Below are positions 1 through 6,312 of a stretch of DNA of 6,912 bases, piece by piece. Each line of letters opens with the position of its first letter. The stretch's first letter is position 1. The position numbers and the translations under genes were made by a program. Source of the stretch: Nitratiruptor sp. GTDB lineage: Bacteria > Campylobacterota > Campylobacteria > Campylobacterales > Nitratiruptoraceae. Location of the stretch: positions 1 through 6,912 of the forward strand of contig WGBB01000060.1 in assembly GCA_015494505.1 (NCBI GenBank), read 5' to 3'. The notes under the pieces are model-generated. The model searched no databases and was not told where the DNA came from. It saw only the letters and a program-made list of their open reading frames with translations.

Positions 1-1918
1 CGGGACTGGCGAAGAGCTTACCACCGCCGATGCCGTAGCCCATCGATTTGGGATTACTATGGCAGCTTTCGCAGCTGCGAGCGCGCTTTTGGACGGTATG
101 GGAGTGCACCGGTGCCATATCGATAGCCAGCACGTCGCGGCCGTTGTCTTTGGTGTGGTAAATCTTATTTTGCACGATCGCCTTGCCATCTTTGCCGATC
201 ACCGTAACGGTAGTCTGGCAGCCCGGGATCGCCGGTGCGATACGCCCCTCACCGTTCATCACTAAAATCGGATCCTCCCAGCGCAGATAGCTTCTAGTCT
301 CGGTGACTTTGCCATCGATGAGGAACTTTTTAAGGGTTTTTCTTTTGGCCGCGTCGGTGCCGTGGATATCGTGCGCATGCGCCACAGCCAACCAGTCGAC
401 ACCCTTTTTGCCGCCGCTATAGTCCACCTTCACATGGCAGCCGTAGCACTGCGGCGCCCAGGTGTCGTGACAGGTGTAGCACTCCATCTTTTGGATATGT
501 TTACCGATTTGCACCATCGCCACACGCGCCTCTTGGCTCAGCTTGCCCTCTTTGGCGAGCTTCTTGAGAGGCTCGAGCACCAAATCTTTGCCGCTTGCAA
601 GGTGCACCACCACATCATCGCCTCTACGCACCACATTAGGGATGGGATTGCCGCGAGCGCTCAACAGATAGCCGTCTTCAGGTTTATAGTAGGTTCCTTT
701 TTTGAGATATTCGGCGATGGTCTTGGCGGTACCCCGCGGCTTGGCAGAGAGCTTGCGTCCAAACTCGTCACCCACGCCAAGCGGCAGCTCCCAAGGATAC
801 TTATCGGGCGTACCGTGGCAGTCCTGGCACTCTATCTCCACGGGTGCCAGTGTCGTGCCCGCTATCATCCCGTCTCCATGCATATCGAGGCTGGTGTGGC
901 AGTCTTGGCAGAGCATCCCCTTTTTGTAGTGCACATCCTCGCTCATATGCAGATAGTGCTTGGTGTGCAGCTTTGGCTGGCCTTTGCCGTGTTCATCGAA
1001 AGTAGGATTGTAAGCGGTCTCCATGAGTCCCTGGTAGCTCACACCGATGCGCTTGCCGCGGTTGTGGCAGGTGGTGCAGGTCTCCACGGGGATGCCGCTG
1101 TAGGTGATGTCGTGCACCTTCACCTTCGCTTCGCGTGTCCCCTGGATAGTATGCACCAGCATATGGCCAGGCTCATCTTTTGGGATAGTGGGGTCACCTC
1201 CTTCATAGTAGCCGTCATTGGAATAGGGAATATGGCAGCTGCTGCATCCCATGCCGCGATAATCACCCCTGCGGCTGCGCCCCTTGCTGGCGGTGTGGCA
1301 GCGTAGACACTCCTGACGGAGATAAGTGATGGCTGCGAGTTTGGGATTTTTGGCCACCTCATCGGCCGTGGGTGCCGGCGGCAGCTCGATGGTCTTTTGC
1401 ACATAGACCTGCGGCTCTTTTTTCGCTAGACTCGCCATATATTTGCGATAGGTCTCGCTGCCCAGGCGTTTATGAAGATTAGCAAGATTATAGTTGGCGT
1501 ATTTGTGCTTGCGCACACCCCAGCCAAAGCCCCAGAGCGCCCCCTGGATTTTGCCCTGTTCGGTGTTCATGAGACTGTTCATTTGGGTTTGCACCTGCTC
1601 GGCGTGGCACATCCCGCAGGTGTTTTGGTTTATCCAGGCACTCCCGGGGTCGGGATAGAACTCCTTGGGACCTTTATGCTCTAAAAAGTAGGCGATTGTC
1701 CCTCTATGCGCCTCCTCTTTGGTGCTCGCTTCGGGATTGCCGCCGTGGCAAACGATGCAGCTGTTGTCGGCATACCCGGCTTTGGCTGCCATCTTGGCGA
1801 TCCCTTTTGCCATCCCGCTATGAGGATCGCGGATATCTTCGATGCCTTTATGACACTGCAAGCAGTTGTTGGCCCATACGAGCGATGTTACGAAACAGAT
1901 CAACACTACCTTTTTCAT
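1..1918 (-). CDS. Exported multihaem c-type cytochrome (at least 11 haems), 3' end outside window
   Basis: This frame is open from an ATG at 1918 to base 1, giving 639 residues without a stop, so the C-terminus is missing. Residues 1-16 form a short Sec signal peptide (MKK, hydrophobic core, VWA before a likely cut at 16/17). Eleven CXXCH haem-binding motifs start at residues 19, 54, 101, 204, 225, 281, 337, 364, 480, 491 and 616. They fall in clusters separated by haem-free stretches of about 100-120 residues (106-203, 369-479, 496-615). Many extra histidines (for example 310-347) could be distal ligands, suggesting bis-His haems. The product should be a periplasmic electron carrier or multihaem reductase/oxidase matured by the cytochrome c machinery. 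An AAGG ribosome binding site (1926-1929) lies 7 bases before the ATG. I do not recognise the exact family: no CX15CH or CXXCK motif, as in MccA or NrfA, is visible in this part. The CDS is certain; the substrate is unknown. Confidence 0.93.
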   Translation of the reverse strand, partial: MKKVVLICFVTSLVWANNCLQCHKGIEDIRDPHSGMAKGIAKMAAKAGYADNSCIVCHGGNPEASTKEEAHRGTIAYFLEHKGPKEFYPDPGSAWINQNTCGMCHAEQVQTQMNSLMNTEQGKIQGALWGFGWGVRKHKYANYNLANLHKRLGSETYRKYMASLAKKEPQVYVQKTIELPPAPTADEVAKNPKLAAITYLRQECLRCHTASKGRSRRGDYRGMGCSSCHIPYSNDGYYEGGDPTIPKDEPGHMLVHTIQGTREAKVKVHDITYSGIPVETCTTCHNRGKRIGVSYQGLMETAYNPTFDEHGKGQPKLHTKHYLHMSEDVHYKKGMLCQDCHTSLDMHGDGMIAGTTLAPVEIECQDCHGTPDKYPWELPLGVGDEFGRKLSAKPRGTAKTIAEYLKKGTYYKPEDGYLLSARGNPIPNVVRRGDDVVVHLASGKDLVLEPLKKLAKEGKLSQEARVAMVQIGKHIQKMECYTCHDTWAPQCYGCHVKVDYSGGKKGVDWLAVAHAHDIHGTDAAKRKTLKKFLIDGKVTETRSYLRWEDPILVMNGEGRIAPAIPGCQTTVTVIGKDGKAIVQNKIYHTKDNGRDVLAIDMAPVHSHTVQKRARSCESCHSNPKSMGYGIGGGKLFASP

Positions 1919-1940
1919 AATAAAACCTTATTTTTTCTTC

Positions 1941-1946
1941 ATTATG
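1941..1946 (-). promoter_or_regulatory. Candidate -10 element for the multihaem cytochrome
   Basis: Read on the minus strand the hexamer is CATAAT, five of six matches to TATAAT, 22 bases before the cytochrome ATG. No good -35 is visible, which is usual in Campylobacterota. The call rests on position and hexamer alone. Confidence 0.35.
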
Positions 1947-1949
1947 CAT

Positions 1950-1969
1950 CCAAATGGCTTAAAATTTGG
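1950..1969. promoter_or_regulatory. Inverted repeat CCAAAT-N8-ATTTGG, possible operator
   Basis: Perfect 6-bp arms at 1950-1955 and 1964-1969 are separated by 8 bp, in the divergent region between the cytochrome and the toxin gene. The repeat sits just upstream of the candidate -10 of the cytochrome, between the usual -10 and -35 positions, where a bound dimeric regulator would control access. No regulator gene is adjacent. With 6-bp arms in AT-rich DNA, chance cannot be excluded. Confidence 0.3.
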
Positions 1970-1997
1970 TAACAAACATATATGGCACATTTATGTA

Positions 1998-2027
1998 TTG
2001 ACTGTATATTTACAATTATGCTACTAT
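1998..2027 (+). promoter_or_regulatory. Candidate sigma-70 promoter of the toxin-antitoxin pair
   Basis: TTGACT (1998-2003) matches the -35 consensus at five of six positions. It is followed after 18 bp by TACTAT (2022-2027), four of six matches to the -10. A TGTA-N4-TACA partial palindrome (2003-2014) lies between them and could be an antitoxin operator, since RHH antitoxins usually autorepress. This promoter would start transcription almost at the toxin ATG (2034), so the mRNA would be leaderless or nearly so. Alternatively the true -10 lies further upstream. Confidence 0.35.
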
Positions 2028-2033
2028 GAAAGC

Positions 2034-2312
2034 ATGAAAGAGATCAAATGGAATGAAGAAAAAAATCAATTACTCCAAATAATACGCGGTCTTTCTTTCG
2101 AGATGGTTCTCGATGCTTTGGAAAAAGGAGAGATACTCGATATCAAAGAACATCCCAACAAACAAAAATATCCCAACCAAAAAATATTCGTGCTTAGGCT
2201 CAAAGATTATCTATGCTACGTTCCTTTCGTAGAAAATGAAAAAGAGATATTTCTTAAAACCATAATACCGAGTAGAAAACTCAAAAAGGAGTATGACGAT
2301 GAAAAAAGATAA
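2034..2312 (+). CDS. BrnT-like type II toxin
   Basis: A 92-residue protein matching the BrnT toxin pattern: an N-terminal W-N-x-E-K-N segment (residues 6-11), then R-G-L-S-F-E (18-23) leading into a helix, a central beta region (K50-Y62, then VPFV), and a C-terminal I-x-P-S-R-K (77-82) followed by a charged tail with Y87. BrnT proteins have a RelE-like fold, cut RNA and stop growth until bound by a DNA-binding antitoxin; that activity is inferred here. The frame stays open upstream to 1866, but only the ATG at 2034 gives the family's normal length and N-terminus. The ribosome binding site is weak (GAAAG, 2028-2032). A three-codon reading frame (ATG at 2026) ends in a TGA overlapping this start. 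The 3' end overlaps the antitoxin start. The gene is AT-rich compared with the flanking operons, suggesting acquisition. Confidence 0.82.
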   Translation: MKEIKWNEEKNQLLQIIRGLSFEMVLDALEKGEILDIKEHPNKQKYPNQKIFVLRLKDYLCYVPFVENEKEIFLKTIIPSRKLKKEYDDEKR

Positions 2313-2580
2313 GATTTTATACGATCTTGAGGAGATAGAAATCCTCGAAAATATCGACAATGCCAAAAGCGTGCTGCAACAAAAAGATAAAGAAAAGTAT
2401 GCTCAATATGCTCGATACACCAAATCGCTCCACGCAAAAAAACCTGTAACAATTCGCTTTAGCGTCACCGATCTTGCAGCGATCAAAGCAAAGGCAAAAG
2501 AACTCAATATCAATTACCAAAACCTCATCCAAGCACTGGTGCACAACTACGTATCAGGTAAGATCAAACTCGATGTGTAA
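2299..2580 (+). CDS. Ribbon-helix-helix (CopG/BrnA-like) antitoxin
   Basis: A 93-residue protein that should neutralise the upstream BrnT-like toxin and repress their shared promoter. The C-terminal half fits a ribbon-helix-helix domain: a beta strand with alternating residues (V50-T-I-R-F-S55), helix 1 (D58 to L69), a turn at N70-N72, and helix 2 (Y73 to S86). The lysine- and glutamate-rich N-terminal half (residues 1-46) is the likely toxin-binding part. An in-frame ATG also exists at 2293, but AGGAG (2287-2291) lies only 1 base before it and 7 bases before the ATG at 2299, so 2299 is chosen. The start lies inside the toxin gene (14-base overlap), giving toxin-first order and translational coupling, as in brnTA operons. 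It is AT-rich like its partner. Confidence 0.82.
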   Translation: MKKDKILYDLEEIEILENIDNAKSVLQQKDKEKYAQYARYTKSLHAKKPVTIRFSVTDLAAIKAKAKELNINYQNLIQALVHNYVSGKIKLDV

Positions 2581-2588
2581 GAAAAGCA

Positions 2589-3221
2589 ATGGCAAAAACG
2601 GAGCTTTTCGATAAAAACTACGCCTACTACGATAGATGGTTTGATGAACACGATCAGATCTATCGATGCGAATTGGAAGCTTTGCGCCGAGTGCTGCCGC
2701 CGTTTCGCAAAGGCTTAGAGGTGGGTGTGGGCACGGGTCGCTTCGCTGCACCGCTGGGGATTCAAGTAGGCGTAGAGCCTTCCGCTCAGATGGCCGCCGT
2801 CGCCAAAAAGCGGGGTATAGAGGTGGTGCCTGGTGTGGCAGAAGCACTCCCCTTCGCAGACAAAAGCTTCGACCTGGTTCTGATGGTCACCACCATCTGC
2901 TTCGTCGATGATATCGACAAGAGCTTCGAAGAGGCCAAACGGGTGCTTGCAGACGACGGGCATCTGATCATCGCCTTCGTGGATCGCGACTCGCCTCTTG
3001 GCAAATTCTATGAAGCCCATAAAGCCAAAAGCCGCTTCTATAAAGAAGCTACTTTTTATAGCAAAAAGGATATCTTCAAACTCCTCAAAAGCCACGGCTT
3101 CGTGCTAAAGCGCTGCAACGAAGCGCTCTTTGGCGAGAGCCTCGAAGCACTTCGCTGCAAAATTCATGATGGGTGCAAAAAAGGTGGCGCTTTTTTGAGC
3201 CTTGTGGCGCGCAAAAAGTAG
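2589..3221 (+). CDS. Class I SAM-dependent methyltransferase
   Basis: A 210-residue protein of the Methyltransferase_11 type. Motif I, L-E-V-G-V-G-T-G-R-F (43-52), binds S-adenosylmethionine. E63 at the end of the second strand should bind the ribose hydroxyls. The stretch E85-A-L-P-F to D90-K-S-F-D-L-V (97) is the classic post-motif region, and the helix and strand F113-F130 complete the Rossmann core (R-V-L-A-D-D-G-H-L-I-I motif). Length and lack of membrane or targeting segments indicate a small cytosolic enzyme. The substrate cannot be read from the sequence; relatives act on small molecules, quinone precursors or lipids. It starts 8 bases after the antitoxin stop with only a weak purine-rich site (GAAAAG), so it is probably read through from the toxin-antitoxin promoter. 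Its base composition resembles the downstream operon rather than the toxin-antitoxin pair. Confidence 0.88.
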   Translation: MAKTELFDKNYAYYDRWFDEHDQIYRCELEALRRVLPPFRKGLEVGVGTGRFAAPLGIQVGVEPSAQMAAVAKKRGIEVVPGVAEALPFADKSFDLVLMVTTICFVDDIDKSFEEAKRVLADDGHLIIAFVDRDSPLGKFYEAHKAKSRFYKEATFYSKKDIFKLLKSHGFVLKRCNEALFGESLEALRCKIHDGCKKGGAFLSLVARKK

Positions 3222-3241
3222 CAAAGCGCAGCGAAATATTG

Positions 3242-3247
3242 TAGAAT
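3242..3247 (+). promoter_or_regulatory. Candidate -10 element upstream of the purT gene cluster
   Basis: TAGAAT lies in the 54-bp gap between the methyltransferase stop and the 141-residue gene. It matches the -10 consensus at five of six positions and lies 28 bases before the ATG. No -35 is convincing. It is the only gap before 6310 on this side large enough for a promoter. Confidence 0.3.
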
Positions 3248-3275
3248 AAACGAAAACTGACTCCAAAGCCGGCAG

Positions 3276-3701
3276 ATGGATAGAAGCTTACAAAGACACA
3301 TCCAAGCGATTGACAAAAAACTCTACAATAGACTTAAAAACGCCACGCCACAGAGTTTCGCCAGAGTGTGGGTTTCGCATCACGACTACGCCAAACACCT
3401 CAAAAAGCGCTTGCGCCATCACGATATCCAAGACGCAGCCGACTATCTAACCAAAGCCAAAGAGGCCTTTTTGCACCCGCACCTCGTCTACTACGCCAAA
3501 AACCGCGGTGCGAAGCTGCTCTACCTCGGTGAAGGGTGGGTGGATGTGGTCAGCAGTGATGGCAGACTCATCACCTCCTACCATCGCTATAAACCTATTG
3601 AGGATATACTTAAAAAAGAGCGGATGCGCGACAAAAAAGTGTTGCCTATCGCATCCAAAGAGATAGAGTCTCTACGAAAAACCTACACAAAAAAAGGATA
3701 G
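3276..3701 (+). CDS. Unknown 141-residue basic protein, possibly a small nuclease-fold protein
   Basis: I do not recognise a named family. The protein is lysine-, arginine- and histidine-rich with no signal peptide or membrane segment. An N-terminal helical part (1-45) includes the His pair H35-H36 and basic K42-K43-R44. Residues 46-117 read as a compact alpha/beta unit: a helix with K-A-K-E-A-F, then H68-P-H-L-V-Y-Y, K80-L-L-Y-L-G-E-G-W, V89-D-V-V, then L97-I-T-S-Y-H-R-Y. This order (helix, 'nP-xLVYY', two strands, 'G-x-LITSY') is reminiscent of RelE/barnase/colicin E5-like RNase domains carried by phages and toxins, but that is a fold-level impression. No clear Shine-Dalgarno precedes the ATG. 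The stop is 3 bases before purT, whose AAGGA site lies inside this gene, so the two are co-transcribed. The coding call rests on the long frame, tight spacing and protein-like composition. Confidence 0.75.
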   Translation: MDRSLQRHIQAIDKKLYNRLKNATPQSFARVWVSHHDYAKHLKKRLRHHDIQDAADYLTKAKEAFLHPHLVYYAKNRGAKLLYLGEGWVDVVSSDGRLITSYHRYKPIEDILKKERMRDKKVLPIASKEIESLRKTYTKKG

Positions 3702-3704
3702 CCT

Positions 3705-4964
3705 ATGCAGTTTACCACACCCCTCAAGCACAACTCCACGAAATTTTTACTCCTTGGAAGCGGAGAGCTGGGCAAAGAGGTGGCCATCGAGGCGCAGCGC
3801 CTGGGTATCGAAGTGGTGGCGGTGGATCGCTACCCTCATGCCCCTGCCCACCAGGTGGCCCACAGAAGCTATGTCATCGATATGAAAGACAAGGCGCAGG
3901 TTTTGGAAGTGATCCTTCGCGAGCGCCCCACATACATCCTGCCCGAGATCGAAGCGATCAATATCGACGCACTCTTTGAAGCGGAGCGCTTAGGCTTTCA
4001 CGTCATCCCCAACGCCGAAGCGGTCAATAAGACGATGAATCGCAAAAACATCCGCAAATTTGCTGCCGAAGAGCTTGGCCTAAAAACCAGTGCCTATCGC
4101 TTCGTCTCCAGCTTCGAAGAGCTCGAAGCTGCGGCCAAGGAGTTGGGATTCCCTTGCGTTATCAAGCCGGTAATGAGCTCTTCTGGCCACGGCCAGAGCA
4201 TCGCCAAGAGCCCGGAGGACCTCGCCAAATCGTGGGAGATAGCCAAAGAGGCCAGGGGAGATGCCAGCGAGCTTATCGTGGAAGAGTTCGTCAACTTCGA
4301 CTACGAAATCACGCTGCTCACTGCCCGCAACGAAAAAGAAACCGTCTTTTGCGAACCCATCGGCCACATCCAAAAGGATGGCGACTACATCTTTAGCTGG
4401 CAGCCGATGGAGATGAAAAAAGAGGTCAAGAAAAAGGCCCAGAAGGTGGCCAAGACCATCACCGACGGCCTGGGAGGCCGCGGGATTTTCGGCGTGGAGC
4501 TCTTCATAAAAGGCGATGAAGTCTACTTTAGCGAAGTCTCGCCACGCCCCCACGACACCGGGATGGTGACGATGATCACCCAGACCCAGAGCGAGTTTGC
4601 CCTGCACGTGCGCGCGGTACTGGGACTGCCCCTTGGCTTTCGCCAAATCACGGGAGGTGCCAGCGCGGCATATAAAGCCAAATCCGAGAGCTTCAATCCC
4701 GTTTTCGAAGTGGATCCCGAAATTTTTGGAAAAGATAGTTTCTTGCGCATCTTTGGCAAGCCAGAAAGCCACGAAGGACGCCGTATGGCGGTGGTGCTGA
4801 CGATGGGCGAGACCCAAAAGGCCTTAGAGCGCGCCAAGGAGCTGGTAGAAAAAATCAGCGACGCCGACTATAGCGATGCAATGCAAAGCTCTCCCGAAGC
4901 CGTCCAGGCCCAAGAAGCGCAGCAGTGCGGCTTTTTCAAAAAACTCTTGAAGATTTTCCAATGA
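3705..4964 (+). CDS. purT: Formate-dependent phosphoribosylglycinamide formyltransferase 2 (PurT)
   Basis: PurT converts GAR, formate and ATP to formyl-GAR in cytosolic de novo purine synthesis, replacing the folate-dependent PurN step. The sequence follows E. coli PurT closely: G18-S-G-E-L-G-K-E-V in the N-terminal domain, VDRYPHAPA and VAHRS near 40-54, P-E-I-E-A-I, M-N-R at the start of the ATP-grasp region, the glycine-rich loop P-V-M-S-S-S-G-H-G-Q, F-D-Y-E-I-T-L-L, E-D/DGDY-SWQP, and the metal/nucleotide motif GVELF to SEVSPRPHDTGMVT. In the glycine-rich loop a histidine stands where E. coli has lysine (SSSGKGQ). At 419 residues it is about 27 longer than E. coli PurT (392); the extra part is a C-terminal tail after 'EKISDAD' ending in a basic, hydrophobic segment. 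AAGGA (3694-3698) sits 6 bases before the ATG. The stop overlaps the yjbQ start. Confidence 0.97.
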   Translation: MQFTTPLKHNSTKFLLLGSGELGKEVAIEAQRLGIEVVAVDRYPHAPAHQVAHRSYVIDMKDKAQVLEVILRERPTYILPEIEAINIDALFEAERLGFHVIPNAEAVNKTMNRKNIRKFAAEELGLKTSAYRFVSSFEELEAAAKELGFPCVIKPVMSSSGHGQSIAKSPEDLAKSWEIAKEARGDASELIVEEFVNFDYEITLLTARNEKETVFCEPIGHIQKDGDYIFSWQPMEMKKEVKKKAQKVAKTITDGLGGRGIFGVELFIKGDEVYFSEVSPRPHDTGMVTMITQTQSEFALHVRAVLGLPLGFRQITGGASAAYKAKSESFNPVFEVDPEIFGKDSFLRIFGKPESHEGRRMAVVLTMGETQKALERAKELVEKISDADYSDAMQSSPEAVQAQEAQQCGFFKKLLKIFQ

Positions 4965-5383
4965 AAATCGCCCAAAAGCTCATCACACTCAAAGCCCGCC
5001 CTCGCGGCTTCCATCTCGTAACCGGCGAAATACTCGAGCATCTGCCTGAACTCGCCGACTTCCACGCCGGCGTAGCGCATCTATTTTTGATGCATACGAG
5101 CGCAAGCCTCACCATCAACGAAAATGCCGACCCCAGCGTACGCAAAGACTTCCTCTCTTTCACCGACCGCCTGGTGCCAGAAAACGAACCCTACTACACC
5201 CATACCTTAGAGGGTAGCGAAGATATGCCCGCCCACATCAAAAGCAGCCTCTACGGCAACTTCTTAGCTATCCCTATCAATTCCGGCCGCTTCGTGCTTG
5301 GCACCTGGCAGGGGATATATCTGTGCGAGCATCGCGACTTTGCCGGCAATCGCAAAATCTACGTCACACTAATGGGAGAGTAG
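4961..5383 (+). CDS. yjbQ: YjbQ / UPF0047 family protein
   Basis: A 140-residue single-domain protein of the YjbQ family (PF01894), annotated as 'secondary thiamine-phosphate synthase' because some members can replace ThiE weakly; the true role is not settled. Family hallmarks are all present: R-G-F-H-L-V-T at 15-21, the signature H45-T-S-A-S-L-T-I-N-E-N-A-D-P-S-V-R (to 61), E-G-S-E-D-M-P-A-H-I-K, and near the end L-G-T-W-Q-G-I-Y-L-C-E-H-R-D. The histidines of the HTSAS and GTWQ...EHRD motifs form the conserved pocket of this trimeric family. A start 12 codons upstream (4925) is open, but the ATG at 4961 gives the family's normal N-terminus (MKIAQKLITLKAR) and forms an ATGA overlap with the purT stop, a sign of translational re-initiation. 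No strong ribosome binding site of its own is visible. Confidence 0.95.
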   Translation: MKIAQKLITLKARPRGFHLVTGEILEHLPELADFHAGVAHLFLMHTSASLTINENADPSVRKDFLSFTDRLVPENEPYYTHTLEGSEDMPAHIKSSLYGNFLAIPINSGRFVLGTWQGIYLCEHRDFAGNRKIYVTLMGE

Positions 5384-6310
5384 ATGAAGATCGTAGTCCT
5401 CGATGCCAAAACCTTAGGCGATGCGGATCTGAGCGCTCTGGAGCGCTTCGGCGATGTGGTGATCTACCCTACCACCCAGCCCGAAGAAACCCTCCAGCGC
5501 ATCGCGGATGCCGACATCGTGGTGACCAACAAGGTAGTCATCGATAGAAGCCTCATGCAAAAAGCTACGAAGCTGCGCCTCATCTGCGTAGCCGCCACGG
5601 GGATGAATAATATCGACTTAGAAGCCGCCAAGGAGCTTGGCATCGCCGTCAAAAACGTAGCCGGCTACTCCACCACCAGCGTGGTGCAACATACCTTCGC
5701 CATGGCCTTCTACCTCATCGAGCAGCTGCGCTACTACGACGAATTCGTCAAAAGCGGCAGATGGAGTGAATCGGGAATCTTTACCTGTATCGACAGGCCC
5801 TTTTTCGAAATAGCCGGCAAGCGGTGGGGGATCATAGGCCTTGGCACCATCGGCCGCGAAGTGGCAAACGTGGCACGCACCTTCGGCGCGGAAGTGGTCT
5901 ACTACTCCACCAGCGGCCGCAACGATACCTGCGACTACACGCGCACCACCCTCAATGAGCTGCTCTCTACCTCCAAAATCATCTCCATCCACGCACCGCT
6001 CAACGACCGCACCAAAGACCTCATCGGCAAAAAAGAATTAGAGCTCTTGCAGCCGGGATCCGTGCTGCTCAACCTCGGACGCGGTGGCATCATAGACGAA
6101 GAGGCGTTGGCCGAAGTGATCGATAGCAAAGAGATCTACGTGGGACTCGATGTCACCGAACGCGAACCACTGCCAAAGGATTCACCGCTTCTAAAAATCA
6201 AAAACAAAGATAGGCTTCTCATCACGCCGCATATCGCGTGGACAAGCATCGAAGCACGCCAAAAACTTGTCGAAGGAATCGTAAAAAATATCGAGGAGTT
6301 TTTGCAGTAG
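5384..6310 (+). CDS. D-2-hydroxyacid dehydrogenase (glyoxylate/hydroxypyruvate reductase-like)
   Basis: A 308-residue cytosolic oxidoreductase interconverting 2-ketoacids and D-2-hydroxyacids with NAD(P)H. The N-terminal substrate domain contains V-A-A-T-G-M-N-N-I-D (69-78) and the hinge N-V-A-G-Y (91-95). The nucleotide domain has G152-L-G-T-I-G157. Catalytic residues fit the family: R233 in L-G-R-G-G, E261 in D-V-T-E-R-E-P, and H283 in L-I-T-P-H-I-A. The second Rossmann strand ends Y-Y-S175-T-S-G-R179-N rather than in an acidic residue, which favours NADP(H). Length and the missing ACT domain separate it from SerA; hydroxypyruvate or glyoxylate reductase is the best guess. The ATG directly follows the yjbQ TAG, with GGGAG (5374-5378) inside the end of yjbQ as ribosome binding site. 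It closes the purT run and meets ffs head-on 2 bp after its stop. Confidence 0.94.
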   Translation: MKIVVLDAKTLGDADLSALERFGDVVIYPTTQPEETLQRIADADIVVTNKVVIDRSLMQKATKLRLICVAATGMNNIDLEAAKELGIAVKNVAGYSTTSVVQHTFAMAFYLIEQLRYYDEFVKSGRWSESGIFTCIDRPFFEIAGKRWGIIGLGTIGREVANVARTFGAEVVYYSTSGRNDTCDYTRTTLNELLSTSKIISIHAPLNDRTKDLIGKKELELLQPGSVLLNLGRGGIIDEEALAEVIDSKEIYVGLDVTEREPLPKDSPLLKIKNKDRLLITPHIAWTSIEARQKLVEGIVKNIEEFLQ

Positions 6311-6312
6311 AC

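Noticed and set aside
362..1306. A 314-codon plus-strand open frame (and smaller ones) across the left arm
   Set aside because: It is antisense to the cytochrome, which has a signal peptide and 11 haem motifs. The product is rich in His/Ala/Leu from reversed codon bias, with no recognisable domain or ribosome binding site.
1866..2033. N-terminal extension of the BrnT-like toxin
   Set aside because: The added 56 residues have no family counterpart, overlap the cytochrome start and pass through the promoter region. The ATG at 2034 gives the normal toxin N-terminus.
4080..4817. A 245-codon minus-strand open frame inside purT
   Set aside because: It lies wholly antisense to a clearly recognised PurT. 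Its low-complexity composition reflects the codon use of purT, and it has no start signal.
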